This document shows positions 1 through 7,636 of a stretch of 18,303 nt of DNA, in pieces. This stretch comes from an uncultured Bifidobacteriaceae bacterium. Its GTDB lineage: Bacteria > Actinomycetota > Actinomycetes > Actinomycetales > Bifidobacteriaceae. Numbering within the stretch: position 1 is the first letter of the stretch; every line of letters starts with the position of its first letter. Location: NCBI GenBank assembly GCA_947253155.1, contig CAMXYK010000020.1:1-18303 (forward strand), in the 5' to 3' direction. The notes under the pieces were generated by a model. It searched no databases and was not told where the DNA came from. It saw nothing but the letters and a program-made list of their open reading frames with translations. The position numbers and the translations under genes are program-made.

Positions 1-181
1 GAAAGTGTTCTCGCAAATGGAGCGCTGTGTAATAAATAACCCTCCAAACGTGAGAAAGTGTTCTCGCAAATGGAGCGCTGTGTAATAAATAACCCTCCAA
101 ACGTGAGAAAGTGTTCTCGCAAATGGAGCGCTGTGTAATAAATAACCCTCCAAACGTGAGAGAGTGTTCTCGCATTTGGAG
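1..181. repeat. 53-bp tandem repeat array
   Basis: Three contiguous units of exactly 53 bp (1-53, 54-106, 107-159) appear identical. A partial, diverging fourth begins at 160. The array may continue upstream of the window. Each unit junction forms an imperfect hairpin: CTCCAAACGTGAGA, a 6-nt loop, then TCTCGCAAATGGAG (42-75 and 95-128), with three mismatches in mid-stem. In the third copy (148-181) the right arm reads TCTCGCATTTGGAG, which repairs two of the three mismatches. There are no spacers between units, so this is not a CRISPR array. Function is unknown; a palindromic intergenic element or the 3' region of an upstream gene are both possible. Confidence 0.9.
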
Positions 182-198
182 TGAATACTGGCGCTAAG

Positions 199-266
199 CC
201 CTCAAAACGCGCGCTAGTATCCTCACGTTTGGAGCGTAACACACACCAATACGCTCCAAACGTGAG
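199..266. repeat. Diverged hairpin relatives of the 53-bp array
   Basis: A perfect inverted repeat with 17-bp arms, CTCACGTTTGGAGCGTA (222-238) and its complement (250-266), encloses an 11-nt loop. The arms contain the same CTCCAAACGTGAG core as the upstream array, here present in both orientations. A weaker hairpin using the left arm region 199-211 and the segment 222-234 overlaps it, so two mutually exclusive folds are possible. The region to about 345 contains further degenerate fragments (for example TGCGCGCAAATG near 324-335). No gene is supported here. Confidence 0.8.
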
Positions 267-397
267 AAAGTATGCGCGCGTTTGTGGACTTACACCCAAC
301 CTAAGTACACAAAACCGAGGAAGTGTGCGCGCAAATGTTCCATTGCTATATTTGCCGAAAGGTAGTGATTAAATAAGGGTAGTCGGCGCTGAAGAAA

Positions 398-430
398 GCA
401 AGCTTGCAGTAAGCTATCGCAAGCTTGCAG
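398..430. repeat. Duplicated 12-bp palindromic motif
   Basis: GCAAGCTTGCAG occurs at 398-409 and again at 419-430. The first ten bases, GCAAGCTTGC, are self-complementary, so the two copies can also pair with each other to form a hairpin. The element lies about 180 bp upstream of pncA. No binding protein can be named. Confidence 0.75.
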
Positions 431-464
431 CGTGCTTTTGGTATTGAAGTATTGCGCCGATTGC

Positions 465-511
465 AATTGGGCCAGCAATTGAGTTGATAATTGGGCTATC
501 AATTGAAATAA
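465..511. repeat. 24-bp direct duplication with CAATTG hairpins
   Basis: Two adjacent copies of a roughly 24-bp unit (465-488, 489-511) each start AATTGGGC and contain CAATTGA. The self-complementary CAATTG recurs, and TTGATA (484-489) pairs with TATCAA (497-502), so the stretch can form alternative stems. It sits about 100 bp upstream of pncA and could be a leader or operator element, but nothing identifies its role. Confidence 0.65.
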
Positions 512-558
512 AGTTAAGTAATCAAAAATGCGGAATATTGTAACTAAAGCGTGTGCTT

Positions 559-586
559 TTGCGATTACGCTATTAGCGATTATTCT
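559..586 (+). promoter_or_regulatory. Candidate promoter of pncA
   Basis: TTGCGA (559-564) and TATTCT (581-586) are separated by 16 nt and match -35 and -10 elements moderately. Transcription would start near 593, giving a leader of about 18 nt that includes the GGGAG ribosome binding site at 601-605. This is a pattern match only. Confidence 0.35.
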
Positions 587-610
587 GTAATTTTCATACA
601 GGGAGTAGGT

Positions 611-1165
611 ATGAATAAAGCCCTTATTAACATTGATTACACGAATGATTTCGTTGCAAGTGACGGCTCTCTTACAGTAGGCGAGCCTGCGCAAAAGCTC
701 GAGAAGCGCATTACTGAGATTTCTCAGGAGTTTCTTGATGCTGGAGAGTTCGTTGTTTTTGCGATTGATACGCATCATCTGAACGACCCGTATCATCCGG
801 AAACTAAGCTTTTCCCACCTCACAATATTGCTGGAACGCACGGCCAGCAGCTATACGGCACGCTTGGCGATTTTTACGAGGCGAATAAAGATAAAAGCAA
901 CGTGTATTACATTCACAAGACTCGCTACTCGTCGTTCAACGGCACCGATTTGCTGATTAAGCTTCGCGAACGCCACATTGAGGAGCTACATTTGGTGGGA
1001 GTTTGCACGGATATTTGTGTGCTGCACACTGCTGTTGACGCGTATAATCTTGGATTCAAGATTGTGGTTCATAAGGATGCCGTTGCAAGTTTTGATCCTG
1101 CAGGGCATGAGTGGGCGCTTCGTCACTTTAAGACTTGCCTTAATGCGGATATTGTTGAAGGCTGA
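611..1165 (+). CDS. pncA: Nicotinamidase / pyrazinamidase
   Basis: Nicotinamidase hydrolyses nicotinamide to nicotinate and ammonia in the cytoplasm for NAD salvage. The 184-residue product is full length for the isochorismatase-like cysteine hydrolase family and closely resembles the Bacillus-type enzyme as I recall it (IDYTNDFVASDG, YHPETKLFPPHN, GVCTDICVLHTAVDAYN). The expected catalytic triad is visible as D9, K103 and C136. D53, H55 and H71 fit the metal site. The start at 611 was chosen because GGGAGTAGGT lies just upstream and the protein then begins directly with the conserved beta strand. An in-frame ATG at 551 would add 20 unconserved residues. The gene appears monocistronic, with a terminator 44 bp downstream. 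The same enzyme class activates pyrazinamide. Confidence 0.95.
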   Translation: MNKALINIDYTNDFVASDGSLTVGEPAQKLEKRITEISQEFLDAGEFVVFAIDTHHLNDPYHPETKLFPPHNIAGTHGQQLYGTLGDFYEANKDKSNVYYIHKTRYSSFNGTDLLIKLRERHIEELHLVGVCTDICVLHTAVDAYNLGFKIVVHKDAVASFDPAGHEWALRHFKTCLNADIVEG

Positions 1166-1208
1166 AAGTTACTAACTTACTAAAGTTGCTTTAAAAATAT
1201 TAACTAAT

Positions 1209-1239
1209 AACGCTGGTTGCTTTATGCGCCAGCGTTTTT
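1209..1239 (+). terminator. Intrinsic terminator after pncA
   Basis: AACGCTGG (1209-1216) pairs perfectly with CCAGCGTT (1229-1236) across a 12-nt loop and runs into TTTTT (1235-1239). This is the clearest Rho-independent terminator in the window. It separates pncA from the surface-protein locus. Confidence 0.88.
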
Positions 1240-1283
1240 GTTTATTTGCACGTTTATTTAGCGGTTTTATTCGGAGTGTCGAC

Positions 1284-1312
1284 TTGCTATTAATGAGAAT
1301 CATTATTATTAT
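1284..1312 (+). promoter_or_regulatory. Promoter with Fur/Zur-type operator in its spacer
   Basis: TTGCTA (1284-1289) and TATTAT (1307-1312) form a good -35/-10 pair with a 17-nt spacer. Inside the spacer lies TAATGAGAATCATTA (1291-1305), an inverted repeat with 6-bp arms around GAA. It differs at one position from the 15-bp core TAATGATAATCATTA of the classical Fur consensus. A metal-loaded Fur-family repressor bound here would cover the promoter. Which member (Fur, Zur or a manganese sensor) cannot be read from the site. Transcription would start near 1319 and leave a leader of about 107 nt before the first surface-protein gene. Confidence 0.72.
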
Positions 1313-1425
1313 AGATAGACGTTATCAAGATCTTCCGTAATTAGTAGTTATTTGCGAAAAGAAGAGCGCAAATACAAAAAGAAGATCGAGAAAAAAGATG
1401 AAGTGTAGAGAGCGAAATAATAATT

Positions 1426-3921
1426 ATGACTCATGCGAAGTCTATGTTTAAGCGAGCGCTTGCTGCTGCAGGCGTAGTCGCGCTTGCGTTTGCGGTACTT
1501 ACTTCCGGATTAAGTACCGCTCTTCCGGCGTATGCCGATGAAGGCGAACCTGAACATGTGTGGGTTGGTAGCGACGAAATTAAGGGCGACTTGTACTCGC
1601 CAAATAAGAGCGTAACGGTTGCGTCTGGTCACGTTGATGCTTTCTACGCATTCCAAACGAGCGCAAATAGCAATCTTAAAATGGGCTTTAGTTACGGAAA
1701 CGTAATTTACAATCCAAAAAACGTAACGATGACGGTTGATAATTCGTCATTCTATACATCAAATCTTCCCTATAAAAACGCTAGTAATATTCCTTTTGAC
1801 GCTTCAAAAGGTTATTGGCGTTTGAACGGATCTGGAAATAAGCAAAGTAGTGAAGTATTCCCTGGCTGGGATTCTTCTAATTCGCGTTTTTCTGTAGGAG
1901 TAAAAGATCCTGTAAATGCTTGCGCGGATATTGTAATCGACAAAATTACAGGCCCTAAAGGTGGTCGCGTTCTTGCATGGACGCAAAAAACCGACGACAG
2001 TAACGCTACTTTTGCAAAATCTTTAGAAGCGCACGATAAAGACGATGAGGATGTTGCCGGAAGTCGTTTTGTAATGCCTGGTATTATTCACCAGTCAATG
2101 GTCGGCCACGAGCATGCTGATTGGGTATTTACAAAGCCTGGCACTTATAAAATCAGCGCTTACACAATAGTAAAAAATAAGGAAAACGGCAAAACTGTTA
2201 CTTCAGAGCACGCAACATACACTTTTAACGTAAAGCCTAACGCAACTCACGCAGTTGAAAGCGAAACAGAAACGTTGCAAATGAATCCTAATCGCGTGCC
2301 TCCAACAAAAGATTCTAAATTTGTTGAAGAATCGTTGTCTGGCAGCACGCATTGCAAGGAAGACGACAGCAACATTTGCATTGTTGGCGTAAGGAATACC
2401 GGCTCGCATCCGCATTATCACTCGTATGAGCCGGGCGGTGAAGTTACTCTTTCGGTGTATTTGCCAAAATCAATACGCGGAAAAGGAAATGTGACCCCAT
2501 CTTGGACGTATATGCGCAAAGACGAGATGGAGCCTGATTTTGTATACGATTTTATTAACAATCCGCCTGTAGGCTCTAGGGATCCAGATTTTAAAAAAAC
2601 ATTCACTATTCCAGCAGAGCCTGCGTTGGATGGAATGCTTGTTAACGCAACAATAAGCGCCGGAACGGAGCTTGGACTGGGTTATGGTGACGACAGAGAT
2701 ACAGTAAGAATTGCAGTAGACGATCACGGAGCTGACGGTCGGCCTGTGGTTGCTGCGATTGGCAAGTTGAAGCCACTTGCAGTTGGTGATACTTTAAGCT
2801 TGCGATCTGTGCTTTATAGCCCAAGAGTTTCTGTTGTTGACAACGAAAAGCAAGATCCAGATGTGCAAGTTACTTCCATAGTAAAAAGGCATGTTTGGCT
2901 TATTAAAAAAGCAGGCGAAACCAAATTTAAGTACATACCTAAAGAAGAAGGTAAGAAATTAAATTTGAAGATTGACGAAAGTATGGATGGTGCCATTATT
3001 CGTTCGTCGCTTGTGCTTGATAATGGCGAATTGTATAGGAATGAAGAATTCAACGATTTTACTGATTATCAAATATGGTTGAAGTCTTCCGAAAAGAAGC
3101 CGTCTGATAAGAAGCCTTCTGAAGATAAGCCTTCAGAAAAAGAGAATGATGAAGATAAGAATAATGATAAGAAGGATCGTAAGAAGGATCGTAAGAAGAA
3201 GAATAATAAGAATAATAAAGACGAGCGAAAGAATAAAGCTAAGAATTTAAAGAAAAATAAGAAAAATAAGAAAAACAAAAAACATAAGAAGAATAAAAAT
3301 AATAAAGCTGAAGAAGATGTGTCTGAAGAAGGCGATTCTGAAGATAAGGAGTCTGAAGAAGATGCGTCTGAAGAAAGCGATAACGCAAGCGATAGCGCAA
3401 AAGGAGCTGTAAATAACGGCAATAACAATCAGTCTGGTGAAAATGAAGATAATTCAAAAAATTCCGGCGCTGAACAAAATAATCTGCAGAAACCTGCAAG
3501 TGCTCCATTAGCTGCGGCAAGTCAAACTAATAACGGATTTGCGAATAGAGGCGGCGGATTAGCGCATAAGTCTTCTCGCAGATTAGGCGGATTGAAGCGC
3601 AGTAAATCTTACGCAAAACGCTCAAAGAAGCTGAAAAAAGTGAAGCTTCTTGGCAAGAAGCGCAAAAAATCTACGAAATCTGCTTCCTACAAGTCTGACG
3701 AAAATAACGGAAATGCGGACGCTTCGGAAACTGCAGACAGCGCAGACGGCTCGGAAGATGCCGAAGATGCAGAAGAGCTATCGGACGAAGCAGAATCCGA
3801 GGAAGAAAAAAGTCATAAAACAAAGTGGGTTACTGCTGCTGTTGGCACTGCAGGCGTGAGCTTGTGCACATTAACAGGCGTTGGTGTGTGCCTACTTAAA
3901 ACGCGTATGAAATTGCTTTAG
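1426..3921 (+). CDS. Surface-anchored protein with metal-transport-associated domain (first of three)
   Basis: An 831-residue exported protein, probably capturing metal or a metal ligand at the cell surface. It starts with a signal peptide (predicted cut after AYA near residue 37). A first domain runs from GHVD (68-71) to HEHADWVF-KPGTY (228-240), the signature shared by all surface proteins of this locus and resembling the 'actinobacterial surface-anchored protein domain'. A second, less similar region holds HPHYHSYEPG (328-337) and two cysteines. From about residue 555 come a Lys/Asn-rich stretch, a Glu/Ser-rich stretch, an Arg/Lys-rich patch (about 715-752), another acidic run, then one membrane helix (about 803-825) and a short basic tail. 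No LPXTG sorting motif is visible. An internal start at 1444 (M7) is possible. The closest purine-rich site, GAGAG, lies about 14 nt before 1426. The next gene follows after 13 bp. Confidence 0.85.
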   Translation: MTHAKSMFKRALAAAGVVALAFAVLTSGLSTALPAYADEGEPEHVWVGSDEIKGDLYSPNKSVTVASGHVDAFYAFQTSANSNLKMGFSYGNVIYNPKNVTMTVDNSSFYTSNLPYKNASNIPFDASKGYWRLNGSGNKQSSEVFPGWDSSNSRFSVGVKDPVNACADIVIDKITGPKGGRVLAWTQKTDDSNATFAKSLEAHDKDDEDVAGSRFVMPGIIHQSMVGHEHADWVFTKPGTYKISAYTIVKNKENGKTVTSEHATYTFNVKPNATHAVESETETLQMNPNRVPPTKDSKFVEESLSGSTHCKEDDSNICIVGVRNTGSHPHYHSYEPGGEVTLSVYLPKSIRGKGNVTPSWTYMRKDEMEPDFVYDFINNPPVGSRDPDFKKTFTIPAEPALDGMLVNATISAGTELGLGYGDDRDTVRIAVDDHGADGRPVVAAIGKLKPLAVGDTLSLRSVLYSPRVSVVDNEKQDPDVQVTSIVKRHVWLIKKAGETKFKYIPKEEGKKLNLKIDESMDGAIIRSSLVLDNGELYRNEEFNDFTDYQIWLKSSEKKPSDKKPSEDKPSEKENDEDKNNDKKDRKKDRKKKNNKNNKDERKNKAKNLKKNKKNKKNKKHKKNKNNKAEEDVSEEGDSEDKESEEDASEESDNASDSAKGAVNNGNNNQSGENEDNSKNSGAEQNNLQKPASAPLAAASQTNNGFANRGGGLAHKSSRRLGGLKRSKSYAKRSKKLKKVKLLGKKRKKSTKSASYKSDENNGNADASETADSADGSEDAEDAEELSDEAESEEEKSHKTKWVTAAVGTAGVSLCTLTGVGVCLLKTRMKLL

Positions 3922-3934
3922 AAGGATAATAAAA

Positions 3935-5209
3935 ATGTTAAAAAATAAGAATTACATGCTTACGAAGAATAAAAATTACGTTGCTACATCAATTATTGCA
4001 GCAATATTTGCGGCGATTATGGTAATTGCGGCAATATTTATGCCGTCGCCTTTTGCAAGTGATGCTAATGCTGCAACAAGCAATCAGCCTGTGATGATTC
4101 AAGCTGGTCACGCAGATTTTGGACCAACGCTTGCAGGAGGGCATTGGAAAATACAAATCCGCGACGATACTGGCGACGATCCTGTGTGGCGAGACCCGGA
4201 AAACGTGGTATTCAAGCTTGGAAGCAGCTCGATTATTCAAATGCCGAACGATGCTGCGTATAACTTTATTGGCGAAAAGCCGGGAACGAAACTTTACGTA
4301 ATTCCGCAAACGCAAAATCCAGACGTGCCATGGCTTGGCTGGAATACGCAAGAAGGCGGCGTTCTTAACGAGCTAGACCGCGGTGCGAAGCTTTCGCTTG
4401 AAGGCGTAAGCGGTCCTGGAAAATTGCATGTTTATTTGGAAAACGGCAACAACAATCCACAGCAACTTTGGGATAGCACTAAAGGGTATCCGCAAAACAG
4501 CTGGATTGAAACAAACGCTCACACTCACGTAAATTGGGTGTTCTCTAAGCCGGGCATTTACCATGTGAAGCTTACTTTTTCGGGAAAGTTGAAGAATGGT
4601 AAAGCTGTAAGTGATACGCGAGTGCTTAATTTTGCGGTTGGAGATAATACCGATCCGAACGCTGCTTTAGGTGCAGGTGCTGCAGCTGGAGCTGGTGCCG
4701 GAGCTAATTCTGGTGATGAAGATTCTTCTAGCGATGAAGAAGAAGGCGACGAAGGCTCTGAGTCGGGCGCAAGCGATAATGGCGAAAATGCTGAAGACGG
4801 AGAGTCGGGAGCAAAAGCTGGAAGGCATCACAAAAAGGCGAGTAATTCCGACGATACTGTGGCAATTGCGCAGATTGTGATGATTATTTTTGTGATTGTA
4901 ACAATTGTGATTATTGCGTTTGTGATGTTTGCAGTTGCGAAAAGCAAGAAGGCGCGTCGCGAGGCTATTAATCAGCATGATTCTTCGCGAGGTGATTTGC
5001 AGAATAATTCGCAGCCTGTTTCGCAGAATGTTTCACGGAATGTTTCACAGAATGTTTCACAGCAGCAAGCAACTATGCCTACTCAATATGCACAAAATCA
5101 AAACTCGCTATCTGATTTAGTAAATCCAGTTGAGGAAACAACAGTTTTACCGAGCGTAAATTCCGTAAATTCCGTAAATTCTAATAATTTAGGACAGAAC
5201 AATGCGTAA
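3935..5209 (+). CDS. Surface-anchored protein with one metal-transport-associated domain and a cytoplasmic tail
   Basis: A 424-residue protein with a signal sequence (hydrophobic core about 17-36, AxA-type cut near ANA at 45-47). It carries a single well-preserved domain from GHAD (58-61) through IPQTQ and PWLGWN to HTHVNWVFSKPGIY (196-209). An Ala/Gly then Asp/Glu/Ser linker follows. A strong membrane helix (309-335) is closed by KSKKARR. Unlike its two neighbours it continues for about 85 residues on the presumed cytoplasmic side, rich in Gln, Asn and Ser with QNVS and NSV repeats. AGAAGGA precedes the start at good spacing. The stop overlaps the next start by 8 bp (ATGCGTAA), implying translational coupling. 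The role is inferred from domain and context: metal or ligand capture for the downstream ABC transporter. Confidence 0.85.
   Translation: MLKNKNYMLTKNKNYVATSIIAAIFAAIMVIAAIFMPSPFASDANAATSNQPVMIQAGHADFGPTLAGGHWKIQIRDDTGDDPVWRDPENVVFKLGSSSIIQMPNDAAYNFIGEKPGTKLYVIPQTQNPDVPWLGWNTQEGGVLNELDRGAKLSLEGVSGPGKLHVYLENGNNNPQQLWDSTKGYPQNSWIETNAHTHVNWVFSKPGIYHVKLTFSGKLKNGKAVSDTRVLNFAVGDNTDPNAALGAGAAAGAGAGANSGDEDSSSDEEEGDEGSESGASDNGENAEDGESGAKAGRHHKKASNSDDTVAIAQIVMIIFVIVTIVIIAFVMFAVAKSKKARREAINQHDSSRGDLQNNSQPVSQNVSRNVSQNVSQQQATMPTQYAQNQNSLSDLVNPVEETTVLPSVNSVNSVNSNNLGQNNA
5012..5059 (+). repeat. Four 12-bp coding repeats (QPVS/QNVS/RNVS)
   Basis: Four in-frame 12-bp units in the tail of the second surface protein: 5012-5023, 5024-5035, 5036-5047 and 5048-5059. 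The unit at 5024 and the unit at 5048 are identical (CAGAATGTTTCA). Copy-number change would lengthen or shorten the tail without a frameshift. Confidence 0.85.
5156..5182 (+). repeat. Three 9-bp coding repeats (VNS)
   Basis: GTAAATTCC occurs at 5156-5164 and 5165-5173, and GTAAATTCT at 5174-5182, all in frame, near the C terminus of the second surface protein. Confidence 0.85.
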
Positions 5210-7544
5210 AAAATCTAGTTTAATGTGCATGAAGCTATTTAGTGCGCTTGTTAGTGCGATTATTTCAGTAGGATTTTTAGCGTCTATTTGTTGCTGCAAT
5301 TGCGGTAGTGCGTATGCGGACGATGCTGTTGAAGGCTCCGAATCGGCGAATGCTGAAGCTTGCGTTGCGGCTCAACTTGCAAATAATGCTGCTAAACCGA
5401 GTAGTAGTGCAACTACCGGCGCAAAGTTATGCAGAGTAAAAAAAGGTCATACTGACGTTTTTGCAACTTATAAAGATGCCAGCGGAAACCTTGTGCTTGG
5501 AACAAGAGGCGATTCCTTCCCTGGCACCAGCGCAAATGGTATTCGATACGATTCTTCTCTTATTCGATTTGTTGTTGGTCCGAAAAGTCGCGTAAAAAAA
5601 GGTAAAACATTTTCTTTTGTAAAAAAGAATGTGAAATATGTGTATCGTCTGCCTTCTGAAAATAAGCCAGGCAAATTGTTTGCAGGTGTTTCTACCGAAA
5701 CTTTGGGGGATGATTCGGGAATTAAACAAGTAACTTTTAGTTTTACTAACGCAACTATGCCTAAAAATGGCGCAGTTTACATGGCTGGTAAAGATGATAA
5801 CAGATTACTAAAGTATCTTGGAACGGATGGAACTGGATTCCCAAGCGAATACACTGTGGATGGCCATGCTCACGTGCATATGGATTGGGTTTTTACAGCT
5901 CCAGGAACGTATGTGTTAACTGTAAAAGCAGTTGCTGAAACTAATGAAGGTAAAACTCTTACTGCTACGCAAGATTACACGTTTGAAGTAGATCTTAAGC
6001 GCGCTAAAGAATCTTCTCAGTACGATACGGGCGAAGATGACTCGCAGTCTGCAGAATCTGATAATCAGAATGGAACCTCGCCTAAAGTTAATAAAAAGAA
6101 AGGCTCTGAAGGCAAGGGCTCAAATGATGATTCGGATGAGGATTCGGATGAGGACGAGGATTCTGACGAAGATTCGGAAGATGAAGACGACGAAGATTCG
6201 GATGAGGACGAGGATTCTGACGAAGATTCGGAAGATGAAGACGAAAATAATGAAGAACCTTCTACGTCAATTGTTGTAAAAGGCAATAACAACAGGGTGT
6301 ATGTGACTCCGTGGCCAGGAGCAAAGCCAAGCGCGGGATTTGCAAATCAGAATTTAGAAAATGAAGAAGAAACGGAATCTAGCAAAAATAATTTAGATTC
6401 TAAACAATCTAAATCTAAAAATAAGAATAAAAAAACAACTAAAAAATGCTCGAAATTTAAAGATATAAAAGGCGATAAGTTAGTAATTAAAAACGGTCAC
6501 GTTGATTTAGCAACTTACGGTTCGAGCAACGGCATTGGATTTGCAGTGCAAGAAGACGTGACTGGATCTCACGTAAGACGAGACCCAAGTAAAGTCGTAT
6601 TTTATGCAGGAAACGAAGCAAAAAACGGTAATATTTGGCGTTTGCCGCAAACACAGAAACAAAATGTGCCGTGGCTTGGCTGGAATAACCAAAATTTGCA
6701 ACCGCACAAATCTAGCAAAATCAGCCTTAAATCTGTAAAAGGACCTGGAAGTGTGCGCATTTGGTTGCAAGGCTCGTTAGGCGAAAAAGCGAAAACTGTT
6801 ATGTCTAGCAATGGGAATCGCACTTACACAATTCCTGCTAATACGCATATGCATTTGAATTGGGATTTTTCGAAGCCGGGCTATTACACGATTCGTTTTG
6901 CTGTAAGCGCTCATGGAAAGACGACTGAAAAAGATATGCATTTTGCGATTGGTGTGGACGCGCTCGAAACGCCTATGAGCTGTTCTGTGAGCGAAGTGGA
7001 AGATGGAAGTGGTGCCGGTGGCGCCACTGATAGCGGAAGAGGAAGCAACGATGACAACAGTCAAAACGGCAGCCAAAACGGAGACAATAACGCAAAAAAC
7101 GGAAATCCAAGCAATCCCGGAAGTGCAGGGAATGCTGGAAGTGCAGGAGTTACCCCACTTACTGCTCCATCATACGTAAGCAGAACAAGCTCCTCACACT
7201 TTGGCGGCGGATTTGCGCGAAAATCTAAAGCTGGAAACAGAAGCAAAATCGTAAAACTAACGGATGGAATGAACAAGCAAGAGGGCAAAAAAATTCAATC
7301 CGAATATAAGCAAAAAAGCTCTAAAGGTTTGAATGTAAAGTTGCGCAACAGCGTTATGGCGGAAGATGATGAACCGCAAGGAATTGTGGGATTGTTCAAA
7401 CGCAAGCCTGTCGTTGCATACACTGCATTAAGCCTTGGAATTACTGCAATTTCTGGAACTTGCGCAGCTGGAATGTTTATTCTTCGTAAGCGCGGATTAA
7501 TTTCTGGTAGCGGATTACTTAGTGCGATTATGAGCATTAAGTAG
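5202..7544 (+). CDS. Surface-anchored protein with two metal-transport-associated domains
   Basis: A 780-residue exported protein with a signal peptide (probable cut after AYA near residue 40). Domain one runs from GHTD (82-85) to HAHVHMDWVF-APGTY (222-236). After a strongly acidic Asp/Glu/Ser linker (about 300-350), domain two runs from GHVD (432-435) through LPQTQ and PWLGWN to HMHLNWDFSKPGYY (549-562). Domain two matches the domain of the preceding protein closely; domain one is more diverged and lacks WLGW. Then come an Asn/Gly/Ser linker, a basic patch (GGGFARKSKAGNRSK) similar to one in the first surface protein, a membrane helix (737-761) and a basic tail. No LPXTG is seen. Four cysteines in the signal region (CCCNC) do not form a standard lipobox. 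AGGACAG precedes the start, which overlaps the upstream stop. Probably a surface receptor feeding the lipoprotein encoded next. Confidence 0.85.
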   Translation: MRKKSSLMCMKLFSALVSAIISVGFLASICCCNCGSAYADDAVEGSESANAEACVAAQLANNAAKPSSSATTGAKLCRVKKGHTDVFATYKDASGNLVLGTRGDSFPGTSANGIRYDSSLIRFVVGPKSRVKKGKTFSFVKKNVKYVYRLPSENKPGKLFAGVSTETLGDDSGIKQVTFSFTNATMPKNGAVYMAGKDDNRLLKYLGTDGTGFPSEYTVDGHAHVHMDWVFTAPGTYVLTVKAVAETNEGKTLTATQDYTFEVDLKRAKESSQYDTGEDDSQSAESDNQNGTSPKVNKKKGSEGKGSNDDSDEDSDEDEDSDEDSEDEDDEDSDEDEDSDEDSEDEDENNEEPSTSIVVKGNNNRVYVTPWPGAKPSAGFANQNLENEEETESSKNNLDSKQSKSKNKNKKTTKKCSKFKDIKGDKLVIKNGHVDLATYGSSNGIGFAVQEDVTGSHVRRDPSKVVFYAGNEAKNGNIWRLPQTQKQNVPWLGWNNQNLQPHKSSKISLKSVKGPGSVRIWLQGSLGEKAKTVMSSNGNRTYTIPANTHMHLNWDFSKPGYYTIRFAVSAHGKTTEKDMHFAIGVDALETPMSCSVSEVEDGSGAGGATDSGRGSNDDNSQNGSQNGDNNAKNGNPSNPGSAGNAGSAGVTPLTAPSYVSRTSSSHFGGGFARKSKAGNRSKIVKLTDGMNKQEGKKIQSEYKQKSSKGLNVKLRNSVMAEDDEPQGIVGLFKRKPVVAYTALSLGITAISGTCAAGMFILRKRGLISGSGLLSAIMSIK
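6141..6244 (+). repeat. 54-bp duplication in acidic linker
   Basis: A 54-bp unit (6141-6194) is followed directly by a second copy identical over its first 50 bp (6195-6244). It encodes an 18-residue Asp/Glu/Ser block in frame. The exact identity suggests a recent duplication and likely strain-to-strain length variation. Confidence 0.92.
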
Positions 7545-7547
7545 CGT

Positions 7548-7605
7548 TCGGAAGTATTTCGGAAGATTTATTTCGTAAGATTTCAGAATATTTCTGAAGA
7601 TTGTA
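7548..7605 (+). repeat. Spacer of TTCxGAAG repeats with a small inverted repeat
   Basis: TTCGGAAG at 7548 and 7559 (11-bp step) is followed by relatives at 7572, 7582 and 7592. The last two form TTCAGAA-TAT-TTCTGAA (7582-7598), a perfect 7-bp inverted repeat followed a few bases later by a T-rich run. It might act as a weak terminator or attenuator lowering expression of the transporter genes relative to the surface proteins, but the stem is AT-rich and short. The 92-bp gap contains no clear promoter. Confidence 0.6.
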
Positions 7606-7636
7606 TTTTTTAGATTTGTAGTTTGGTAAGAATTTA

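Noticed and set aside
1..181. CRISPR array
   Set aside because: The units are contiguous with no unique spacers, and no cas genes are present.
551..610. Upstream extension of pncA from the ATG at 551
   Set aside because: The 20 added residues are not found in the family as I know it, whereas the ATG at 611 has a good ribosome binding site and begins at the conserved core.
290..841. 183-residue open frame on the minus strand
   Set aside because: It overlaps the 5' half of pncA and the repeat region, has no recognisable family features, and looks like a by-product of the pncA reading frame.
3069..3428. 119-residue Ser/Leu/Phe-rich frame on the minus strand
   Set aside because: It is the antisense of the Lys/Asn/Glu-rich segment of the first surface protein, and its composition is dictated by that strand.
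5280..5320. Lipobox in the third surface protein (SICCCNC)
   Set aside because: The residue before each cysteine does not fit the usual [GAS]-Cys rule, and a normal AYA cleavage site follows closely.
7400..7544. LPXTG sortase signal at the ends of the surface proteins
   Set aside because: None of the three surface proteins shows LPXTG or an obvious variant before its C-terminal helix, so retention is probably by the membrane helix.
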